Positions 41,956-48,731 of a stretch of 64,000 bases of DNA are shown one piece after another. A program made the translations under genes and the position numbers. Origin of the DNA: Metabacillus sp. B2-18 (GTDB lineage: Bacteria; Bacillota; Bacilli; Bacillales; Bacillaceae); the NCBI RefSeq assembly GCF_021117275.1, contig NZ_CP088245.1:4652001-4716000 (forward strand). The letters run 5' to 3'. Position 1 is the stretch's first letter; each line of letters opens with the position of its first letter. Under the pieces are notes generated by a model. That model worked only from the letters and a program-made list of their open reading frames with translations, ran no database searches and was not told the DNA's origin.

Positions 41956-42792
41956 ATGAATCTAATTGAAGTACAGCCCGTTAAATTTAGTTTTTTTGAA
42001 AAACCGCCCGCTTCCTCTATGAATCAAGCATTTGTTTATGAAAATGCTGAGCATAACTATGAGGTTGTTAAGAACGGAGACCGCCTTTCTCGAAGTGATT
42101 TACGCGCAGGTAAATACACGAAAGTTTATATTGTTGATATGAGCATCCAAAACTTCAAAGATGTAAGTGAGTACCCGTCACTTGACCGCGGCCGTAGCTT
42201 TCAGATTGATTTATCGATAGATTACAAGGTTATTGACCCTATTTCTCTCGTGCAGCAAGGAGCTGGAGAGATTGTTACGTTTATTAAGAAAAAGCTCCCA
42301 TATTGGCTTGAAGAAATCACTGTTGACTATTCAATTGAAGATATTAAACGTGTGAAAAAGCATATTGAAGATCTTCACGAGCACTCATCAATGGTGACTG
42401 GACTTAAGCAGGTTGGCATTGTTGTTTCTGACATCAATGTTCTCGTAAAGCAAAGCAGCAGTGATCAGGAGCACGATAAAATGTTCAGAGAAGTGGACAA
42501 AGATCGTGAGCTTCGAAGATATATGCAGGAATACGAGCTTGAGGATGCCCGTTTTATCGCATCCCAAATTCAGGATGAAATTAAATCTGGTAATCTTTTT
42601 AACGCCCTGCTTATTGCTGAGAAAAATGAAGCAGCTGCTGACATTATTAAAAATCGGATTGCTAATGAAGAAAGATTTCGAATGGAAGTCCAAGAACAAG
42701 TCAGAACAATGCTGTTAGATCCTACTGTAGATGAGGTTGAAGCAAGAAGACAGCTAACGAAAATGAACATGTATTTTCCTGTCGAGAGGTAG
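41956..42792 (+). CDS. SPFH/band-7-like protein of unknown function
   Basis: 278 aa, CAGGAGG before ATG 41956. The first ~170 residues fit an SPFH-like pattern: FQIDLSIDYKVIDPISLVQ, a central helix, then LKQVGIVVSDINVLV; the C-terminal ~100 residues are charged helices (DKDRELRRYMQEYELEDARF, AEKNEAAADIIKN). There is no membrane segment, unusual for the family; the next gene, 26 bp downstream, provides membrane segments. The pair may work as one scaffold complex; this is inference. Confidence 0.65.
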   Translation: MNLIEVQPVKFSFFEKPPASSMNQAFVYENAEHNYEVVKNGDRLSRSDLRAGKYTKVYIVDMSIQNFKDVSEYPSLDRGRSFQIDLSIDYKVIDPISLVQQGAGEIVTFIKKKLPYWLEEITVDYSIEDIKRVKKHIEDLHEHSSMVTGLKQVGIVVSDINVLVKQSSSDQEHDKMFREVDKDRELRRYMQEYELEDARFIASQIQDEIKSGNLFNALLIAEKNEAAADIIKNRIANEERFRMEVQEQVRTMLLDPTVDEVEARRQLTKMNMYFPVER

Positions 42793-42818
42793 AGATTCAC
42801 AAAAGGAGAGTCATATAA

Positions 42819-43604
42819 GTGGAATCGATTATTAATCAAGTATTCTGGCTATGGGTCCCTCTAGCTCTTTTGCCCATATGGCTGCGAATTGGTCTTACTG
42901 TTTTTCTAGTCATACTTGTTGCGCGACCGATCATCATTCGACTATCACCGAAACTTATTCAATGGACGGCACTTCTTTTAACAAAGGGAGTCGAGCTGCT
43001 CTCCTATCCGGTGATGCTCGGATTTCACCGCTATCTAGCAAAACAAAGAAAAAATGGATACTATCATATTCCGGTTTGGCTTGAAGGTAGTGAAGAGGTT
43101 TTTGCGCTGCTCATAAAAGGGCTAACAAAGATACAAGACCTTTCAAGAAAACGAAAGAGAAACAGCATTCTAGCCAATCGAATCGTACGAACTTTTGCCA
43201 TCATGTCGGCCATTTTACTGCCTCTTGCAGTCGTTAACAATCCAACAGCGTCGTATTCAGAAACATGGCATCGCTTTGACAACTGGGTCTCAACGGAAAA
43301 AGTAGAAAAAGAGCTCGGATTTCAATTAAGTAATACACAAAACAAAATCCTTGGTCGAGTAAACCAAGCCACAGCTAAAATAAATCCAGTTGAATTTGTT
43401 TTAACAAAGGACTTCAAAGAAGGCGGAAACATCCGCTCCACACCGTCTCTAAAAGGAAAAATTGTTGGTAATTTCTCAACCGGAGAGGTTGTTACCTACC
43501 TTGGTGAGGAAGAATATGATGATAGTGGGATACGATGGTTGAAGGTTGAAGCAGAGTCAGGAGAGGTTGGTTGGGTTTCTTCGAGGATTGTGGTGAAGAA
43601 GTAG
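42819..43604 (+). CDS. Membrane protein with C-terminal SH3b domain
   Basis: 261 aa from GTG 42819 (AAAGGAGAG upstream). Two N-terminal membrane segments (about residues 8-45), a further one near 128-145 (TFAIMSAILLPLAVV), then a linker and a bacterial SH3 domain (about 198-258: GGNIRSTPSLKGKIVGNFSTG and GEVGWVSSRIV). The SH3 part would lie outside the membrane and may bind peptidoglycan. Operon with the SPFH-like gene. No similar pair known to me. Confidence 0.75.
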   Translation: MESIINQVFWLWVPLALLPIWLRIGLTVFLVILVARPIIIRLSPKLIQWTALLLTKGVELLSYPVMLGFHRYLAKQRKNGYYHIPVWLEGSEEVFALLIKGLTKIQDLSRKRKRNSILANRIVRTFAIMSAILLPLAVVNNPTASYSETWHRFDNWVSTEKVEKELGFQLSNTQNKILGRVNQATAKINPVEFVLTKDFKEGGNIRSTPSLKGKIVGNFSTGEVVTYLGEEEYDDSGIRWLKVEAESGEVGWVSSRIVVKK

Positions 43605-43608
43605 GTTG

Positions 43609-43747
43609 GTTGGTGCCTGTGCGTGGCTCGGGGTGGTGCCTGTGGCTCGGGCGTGCCTGTCACTTCCCGAAGTTTGTCGAATGCGGTTGGGGGGCCATGG
43701 ATCGAGGTGGATCGGGGTGGTGCCTGTCACCACCCGAATTTTGTCGA
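43609..43747 (-). repeat. REP-like cluster with nested partial copies
   Basis: Two full inverted copies, 43653-43681 (GTGCCTGTCACTTCCCGAAG then TTTGTCGA) and 43718-43747 (hairpin subclass, GGTGGTGCCTGTCACCACCC), preceded by two truncated tails GGTGCCTGTG near 43610 and 43633. All face the same way. The block follows the SH3b gene directly. Confidence 0.85.
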
Positions 43748-43800
43748 TTAGAACCTTATACTTTCCGCATATGACCAAGCCCCATCCAAAGAAATAAACA

Positions 43801-43834
43801 CAAAAGGACCGCATGAACATGACGGTCCTTTTCT
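43801..43834. terminator. Bidirectional terminator
   Basis: AAAAGGACCG (43802-43811) pairs with CGGTCCTTTT (43823-43832). It separates two convergent genes. Confidence 0.8.
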
Positions 43835-43839
43835 ACTCA

Positions 43840-44604
43840 TCAAAATATACCTAAGAACTTCTTCTTCTTAATTTCTAGTGGAGGCTGCCTATAAATCGTA
43901 TTTCCTTCCACGACAAGCTGAGCATTTTCTTGGAACATATAAGTAAGCTCACTACCAAATTCCTTTTCAATTTCATCATAAGCTTCTCGTAAACGAAACG
44001 TTCGACCTGAGAGATTATGTGCGTCAGATGCAATAAAATGAGCCTGACCTGCTTCAATTAACTGTAGTGAAAATTTCTTTATTTTCTTCCCAAAATGCCC
44101 GGTAACACTAGAAGCAGTTACTTGTGTAGCTGCACCTTTTTCAATTAATTTATAGAGAATACTTGGATGTTCAATAATCTCTGAATTCCGTTCAGGGTGG
44201 ACAATAATAGGTAAAAGGCCAGCTAATTGAATATCAAATAGCAATTGCTTCGTATATCTTGGCACATGGTTTGAAGGCAATTCAATAAAAAGGTATTTTG
44301 AGTAATTAAGTGTTAAAATCTCACCCTTCTCATAATCCGCTAAAAGATCACCGTATATTCGTGTCTCTTGACCAGGCAAAATCTCGATAGATAGATCTTG
44401 TTCTTTAATCCGTTCATTTAACTCGATCACTTTATCCTTAATATCCGAAGCCTTATTGACGTATTTTCCGTTGTTATGGTGTGGTGTTGCAATGATTTTC
44501 GTAATACCCTCATTAGCAGCATGCCTTAACATATTCAATGTATCTCCGAAATCCTTTGCACCATCATCGATCCCTGCCAGAATGTGGCTATGAATATCAA
44601 TCAT
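43840..44604 (-). CDS. ywqE: Tyrosine-protein phosphatase, PHP family (YwqE/CapC-like)
   Basis: Dephosphorylates phosphotyrosine on bacterial tyrosine kinases and their targets. 254 aa from ATG 44604 (AGGGGGTTAC upstream); the longer frame lacks a site. Metal-binding motifs: MIDIHSHILAGIDDG, IATPHHNNGKY, LPGQETR, PIIVHPERN and ASDAHNL. In B. subtilis the gene sits with the kinase pair ywqCD and ugd-like ywqF; here it stands alone among repeats, although ugd and an initiating transferase lie ~30 kb away. Confidence 0.9.
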   Translation of the reverse strand: MIDIHSHILAGIDDGAKDFGDTLNMLRHAANEGITKIIATPHHNNGKYVNKASDIKDKVIELNERIKEQDLSIEILPGQETRIYGDLLADYEKGEILTLNYSKYLFIELPSNHVPRYTKQLLFDIQLAGLLPIIVHPERNSEIIEHPSILYKLIEKGAATQVTASSVTGHFGKKIKKFSLQLIEAGQAHFIASDAHNLSGRTFRLREAYDEIEKEFGSELTYMFQENAQLVVEGNTIYRQPPLEIKKKKFLGIF

Positions 44605-44774
44605 GTAACCCCCTACCTTTCTATTAAGACTATACAAAATTTCAATATTACTATTATCGTATACTTAATACTAGAAGTCTATATTCTAAATTAAGCCAAC
44701 ATATATATCTATCATTTGGTATCGGTCGTATGATTGATCTACAAAAGAGTAATAAAATAGGGCCGTGATGATCC

Positions 44775-45060
44775 TTTACCTTCAACTAACAAAAAAGAGA
44801 AGTGTGTGAACACCTCTCTTTGCTCAACCTATGATTCGACAATCTTCGGGAAGTGACAGGCACCAGCGGAGGCCCTTTACCTTCAACTAACAAAAAAGAG
44901 AAGTGCATGAACACTTCTCTTTACTCAACCATGTGTCGACAATCTTCGGGAAGTGACAGGCACCAGCGAAGGCCCTGTACCTTCAACTAACAAAAAAGAG
45001 AAGTGCATGAACACTTCTCTTTACTCAACCTATGATTCGACAATCTTCGGGAAGTGACAG
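44775..45060 (+). repeat. Three tandem ~100-bp units, each hairpin plus REP
   Basis: Units start at 44775, 44876 and 44976. Each contains CCTTCAACTAAC, a hairpin (AAAGAGAAGTG..CACTTCTCTTT), ACTCAACC, and a REP-like copy (44835-44865, 44935-44965, 45036-45060) followed by AGCGrAGGCCC. The third REP is cut by the IS3 element after GTGACAG. Units are ~95% alike, so the amplification is recent. The 44605-45138 gap holds nothing else. Confidence 0.88.
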
Positions 45061-45138
45061 TGCTCGACCCCCTTATAATGGACATATGAATTATAATTAA
45101 AGTACGACATATATACATTTTTATTGGGGGGATAAGAG

Positions 45139-45441
45139 ATGGCAAAACAACATAATACTGTCGAAACTAAGTTAAAAGCTGTTCGTAGAGTATTGGAAGA
45201 TCTTACACCAGTGGCAATTGTGGCTAAAGATTTAGACCTTCATCGTGATACGGTTAATCGATGGGTTAATGCATATAAGAAAAATGGAGAAAAAGGATTA
45301 ATTAATCCTAAATCTGTTGCCCATTCTTCAACTCAAAAACAAGATGAAAAGATAAGAGAGTTAGAAAAGAAACTTAAAGAAAAAGAACTAGAGAATGAAA
45401 TCCTAAAAAAGTTCCAGGCCTTTCTCAAGGAGAAAAAATAA
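45139..45441 (+). CDS. IS3 family transposase OrfA
   Basis: 100 aa DNA-binding subunit: helix-turn-helix (VAIVAKDLDLHRDTVNRWVN) followed by a leucine-zipper-like coiled coil (KIRELEKKLKEKELENEILK). Ends at an A6 run (45433-45438) where ribosomes can shift -1 into orfB to make the full transposase. Confidence 0.9.
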   Translation: MAKQHNTVETKLKAVRRVLEDLTPVAIVAKDLDLHRDTVNRWVNAYKKNGEKGLINPKSVAHSSTQKQDEKIRELEKKLKEKELENEILKKFQAFLKEKK

Positions 45442-45467
45442 ACACAAAATATGAGGCAATTACCCAC

Positions 45468-46355
45468 TTGAGAGAGGAATATTCTGTGGTGTTGTTATGT
45501 AAGGTTTTAGGGGTATCTAAAAGTGGATATTACGCTTATATTAAACGTCCTAGTAGAAAAATTGGTAAAGGGGATCGTGAAATTTTAAGCCTTATTAAAC
45601 GTATCTATAATCGTCATCAGGGCACCTATGGTGCTAAACGAATTTCGAAAGTATTGAAGAATAAAGGAATAGTAGTGAATCACAAAAGAGTAGCTCGCTT
45701 AATGAAAGTAACAAACTTAAAAGCCAAAGTAAGACGGCCAAAAACAACCAAAGAGTCTAAAGTTCAAGCAGCTGGTTTTGTATATGAAAATATTTTAAAA
45801 AGAAATTTCAAAGCAGTTCACCCTAATCAAAAATGGGTAACAGATATGACTGAGGTATGGATTGGGTCACATAAAAGATGTATCTCAGCTATTCTAGACT
45901 TATTTAACAGTGAAATTATTGCTTTTGAGATTAGCACAAGTCCAAACACTGAATTAATTGAAGCTACTGTAAAAAAGGCGATGAAAAATAGAAATCTGAA
46001 AGATTTAAAAGGCGTAGTCATTCATAGTGATCAAGGAAGTGTCTATAGATCCCTTAGTTACAATGAATTAAGCAAGAATCTACACTTTACTCCGAGTATG
46101 TCACGTAAAGCAAATTGTTGGGACAATGCGGTAATAGAGAGCTTTTTTTCCCAACTAAAATCTGAGTTTCCATGTTTTTATCCCACAAATAACATAAAAA
46201 CAAGTGATACAAACTTTAAAAAATATGTACATTATTACAACGAGGAACGAATTCATACAAGAACCGGTTTTGTTTCTCCAAGTGAATATTATAAGGATTA
46301 TATCCAAACTAAGAAGCTGGGGCTTTGCGTATCAAACTTCAAAGCAGCAACTTGA
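45468..46355 (+). CDS. IS3 family transposase OrfB
   Basis: 295 aa from TTG 45468; in the -1 frame the reading continues upstream without stop into the end of orfA (GEKINTKYEAITHL), so the active product is probably the OrfAB fusion. Integrase core with the DDE triad: VTDMTEVW, VIHSDQGSVY, and DNAVIESFFSQLKSE; N-terminal HTH_21 region GTYGAKRISKVLKNKG. No disabling change. Confidence 0.92.
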   Translation: MREEYSVVLLCKVLGVSKSGYYAYIKRPSRKIGKGDREILSLIKRIYNRHQGTYGAKRISKVLKNKGIVVNHKRVARLMKVTNLKAKVRRPKTTKESKVQAAGFVYENILKRNFKAVHPNQKWVTDMTEVWIGSHKRCISAILDLFNSEIIAFEISTSPNTELIEATVKKAMKNRNLKDLKGVVIHSDQGSVYRSLSYNELSKNLHFTPSMSRKANCWDNAVIESFFSQLKSEFPCFYPTNNIKTSDTNFKKYVHYYNEERIHTRTGFVSPSEYYKDYIQTKKLGLCVSNFKAAT

Positions 46356-46390
46356 TATGAAGTGGTGGGCATGATTGCCTTGTTTGGTAT

Positions 46391-46420
46391 GCCAACCATT
46401 AACTAAATGGCTGGCTTTTT
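46391..46420 (+). terminator. Terminator inside IS3 element
   Basis: GCCAACCATT pairs (one mismatch) with AATGGCTGGC, followed by TTTTT. Confidence 0.65.
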
Positions 46421-46558
46421 GGTGGCAGAATAATGCCCACAGAGGCTCCATGTCAAGTATTAAATAAATCTCAGTTTAAAATTCAAAGGACAATTACATT
46501 TCATTTATTTTCCAATTTTGTCGTTTTGTTTTTTGTCTATTTATTGGGGGTTTGACCA

Positions 46559-46590
46559 CAGGCACCATCCCCACAGGCACCATCCCCACC
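46559..46590 (+). repeat. REP-like tail after IS3, with extra partial tail
   Basis: CAGGCACCATCCCC, then a second CAGGCACCATCCCC in tandem. The first completes the repeat cut at 45060; the second is an additional truncated copy. Confidence 0.75.
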
Positions 46591-46593
46591 CCC

Positions 46594-46824
46594 TCACTGT
46601 CTTCTTTCCAGATAAACCTCCACCCACGGCCGAATCGAAATATAAAGCCCTGCTATAATTAACCAGCCAAAAGCAAGATACGTCCAGCCTTTGAAAAACT
46701 GTAGCGTATAATTATAGCCCGTCAAAAACATGATTCCTGGGAAAGCAAAGATCAGGATAAATGTTAACCAAAGGGCCCAACGCGTGCACATCTTGGCATC
46801 TTTCATCAATTGCTTATCTTCCAT
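46594..46824 (-). CDS. Small membrane partner of SSS symporter
   Basis: 76 aa with two membrane segments (about residues 15-36 and 45-65; LWLTFILIFAFPGIMFL, YLAFGWLIIAGLYISI). It follows the symporter gene by two bases on the same strand. Small two-segment proteins of this kind accompany several Na+/solute symporters and are thought to be accessory subunits; function here is inferred from position. Confidence 0.75.
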   Translation of the reverse strand: MEDKQLMKDAKMCTRWALWLTFILIFAFPGIMFLTGYNYTLQFFKGWTYLAFGWLIIAGLYISIRPWVEVYLERRQ

Positions 46825-46826
46825 GA

Positions 46827-48371
46827 TTAGATAACCTCTCTTTCTGTTGCAAGCTGAAGTTCCTTCTCTTCTTCATCAAAGCTCTTGAATTGATCCTTCA
46901 TTGCTTCAAAATCAAATTCCTGCTTGGAAATTAAGGCATGACCTATTGAAATAACTCCACTCACCACAAACACTGTTACATTTCCATACAGCATCGCATG
47001 TAGTTGACCTAGTGATTCGACTGTAATTGCTCCGGATAGCATATTAGCAGAAAGTAACCAAACAGTAATTCCCGATACCATTCCAGCTAACGCCCCATAA
47101 AAACAGCCATTGTTCGTTGCTCGTTTCCAAAGGAGACCAATTGTTAAAGGAATAACCGCACCACTGACGAAAATACCCATTGCCATGTAAACAAAACCTA
47201 GACCAATTCCAATATTAAAAAGTAAAACTGACAGAATACCCATTGCAAGGCCGAAACTTAATGTAACAATACGTGACACCTTTAATGTTTGCTTACTACT
47301 TGCTTTTGGATTAATGGATTTACGATAAATATCCGTTACAATAATATTCGTAATAGCTGTTAGCTCTGCTGCACCTGTTGACATAACCGCCATGAACAAC
47401 ATCACCAAAAACAGAATAGAACCCACACTACCTAGTAACTCAGCTGCCATTAAAGGAGCAGAGGCATCCGGGTCGGTAATATTTAACCCAAGTCCCGCTG
47501 CCGTTACCCCTAAGAATGTAGCAATCGCAAACGGAATCGAAAACCATGCAATCCCACCGTAGATATATGCTTTCGATGCTGCACTATCTTTACTCGCAAT
47601 CGCTCGTTGCCAATACGACTGATCCACAAACACAGTACCAAAGTTACCAATAATATTAATCATTCCAAAAAGAAGTCCTGGTACTGAAGCCATTGTTAGC
47701 ATTTGTTGTGATTCTGGTAAAGCGCGCAACCCATCATAAATTGTATTTACACCAAATTTCATATACACAACTGTTGCAAAAATCGTTAAAATAACAAAAA
47801 TCATGACCGTATTTAAATAATCTGCAATAAATGATGCTTTTAAGCCGCCAATCATCGTATAAATCGTAAACGTCAGTGGAATGAGAAGTGCCGCCACATA
47901 AACATTCATTCCTGTTAATGAATTTAGAGCGATTGCGCCGCCTAAAATAACCATCGCTGTTACAATAATATTTGTCATAAGAGCAAAGAACATCATTAGC
48001 TTATGATTTTTTTGATCAAATCTTTTCCCAATAAACTCTAAAAACGTATGTGCCTTAGGCGCCTTTCGTTTTAAATGAATCGCAACAATGGCAAATAATA
48101 ATACTTGAATACAGGCCCCTGCCGCATACCAGTACGGCCCACTAATACCATACTGAAATCCTGTTGATGAAGACATCATCAACGTTGCTGCCCATGTCCA
48201 AGCTGCAATGATCGATGCACTCGCTAGCCCAATCCCCACACTTCGCCCAGCCGTACTAAATTCCTCAGCTGTCATCTTTGTCTTCGAACGACGCTGCATA
48301 ATGATTGTTAAACCAGTGAAAAACACACCGAAAATAAGTAAAATCATATATCCCGTAGTTGATGTTAACAT
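46827..48371 (-). CDS. Sodium:solute symporter (SSS family)
   Basis: 514 aa, about 13 membrane segments. Family patterns: EEFSTAGRSVGIGLASASIIAAWTW (start of the core), GPYWYAAGACIQVLLF, TMIGGLKASFIADYLNTVM (typical GGL..V.WTD.. region), FVDQSYWQRAIASKD and AVMSTGAAELTAITNIIVTDIY. The WTWAATLMMSSS and HTFLEFIGKRF segments are closest, by eye, to the DUR3-like/urea and related branch; substrate uncertain. Starts divergent from nothing obvious; a GTTAGattttCTAAC palindrome (48488-48502) lies upstream. Confidence 0.9.
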   Translation of the reverse strand: MLTSTTGYMILLIFGVFFTGLTIIMQRRSKTKMTAEEFSTAGRSVGIGLASASIIAAWTWAATLMMSSSTGFQYGISGPYWYAAGACIQVLLFAIVAIHLKRKAPKAHTFLEFIGKRFDQKNHKLMMFFALMTNIIVTAMVILGGAIALNSLTGMNVYVAALLIPLTFTIYTMIGGLKASFIADYLNTVMIFVILTIFATVVYMKFGVNTIYDGLRALPESQQMLTMASVPGLLFGMINIIGNFGTVFVDQSYWQRAIASKDSAASKAYIYGGIAWFSIPFAIATFLGVTAAGLGLNITDPDASAPLMAAELLGSVGSILFLVMLFMAVMSTGAAELTAITNIIVTDIYRKSINPKASSKQTLKVSRIVTLSFGLAMGILSVLLFNIGIGLGFVYMAMGIFVSGAVIPLTIGLLWKRATNNGCFYGALAGMVSGITVWLLSANMLSGAITVESLGQLHAMLYGNVTVFVVSGVISIGHALISKQEFDFEAMKDQFKSFDEEEKELQLATEREVI

Positions 48372-48627
48372 GAACCTACCTCCTATTTATAAAAGCTAAC
48401 AAAGCAATTACTCCCAGATAAAATAAATGTGATTAAATCTAACATGTCTAAGTATAGTGAATTTTCTAATTACTAATCAAATGACTTGTTAGATTTTCTA
48501 ACATTGTAATTTTATGGGCAGGGGCCTTTGGTTTTAAAAAGGGGCAAGATATGTAGGTTTTAACGTCCATTACAGGACCTTTACTCTCTTCTTAGATTTA
48601 TTCAGTTGTAGGTTCTATCTAGCAACG
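48372..48627. other. Upstream region of SSS symporter
   Basis: Gap of 360 bp to 48731, of which the right third is two REP-like elements. The left part is AT-rich, must carry the symporter promoter, and shows a palindrome GTTAG-ATTTT-CTAAC at 48488-48502 that could be an operator. No gene seen. Confidence 0.35.
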
Positions 48628-48658
48628 TTCGACAAAATTCGGGGAGTGACAGGCACCA
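48628..48658 (+). repeat. REP-like element
   Basis: TTCGACAAAATTCGGGGAGTG then ACAGGCACCA; majority type with GGGGAG in place of GGGAAG. Confidence 0.88.
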
Positions 48659-48686
48659 GCTCCCACTCCCGATACAAACAGCAGAA

Positions 48687-48720
48687 AACGACAAAAATCG
48701 GGTGGTGACAGGCACCACCC
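48687..48720 (-). terminator. REP-like hairpin acting as terminator of M14 gene
   Basis: Hairpin-subclass repeat CGACAAAAATCGGGTGGTG then ACAGGCACCACCC. With the bases after it (CGATTTT) it forms a 14-bp stem AAAATCGGGTGGTG / CACCACCCGATTTT and, on the minus strand, is followed by a T-run, 11 bp beyond the peptidase stop. Confidence 0.7.
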
Positions 48721-48731
48721 GATTTTCTATT

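Larger units (their letters stand above)
45061..46558 (+). mobile_element. IS3-family element inserted in a REP-like repeat
   Basis: 1498 bp. Terminal inverted repeats TGCTCGACCCCC (from 45061) and TGGTCAAACCCCC (reverse, ending 46558). A 3-bp duplication CAG flanks it (45058-45060 and 46559-46561); excision restores GTGACAGGCACC. It holds overlapping orfA and orfB in the usual -1 arrangement and an internal terminator. Apparently intact. The insertion point is the same nucleotide as that of the IS110 element. Confidence 0.92.

Noticed and set aside
43571..43820. Several frames over the REP cluster
   Set aside because: They translate repeat DNA (Trp/Gly- or Pro/Thr-rich) and have no start signals.
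44775..45060. CRISPR array
   Set aside because: The units are ~100-bp near-identical tandem copies with no variable spacers and no cas genes nearby.
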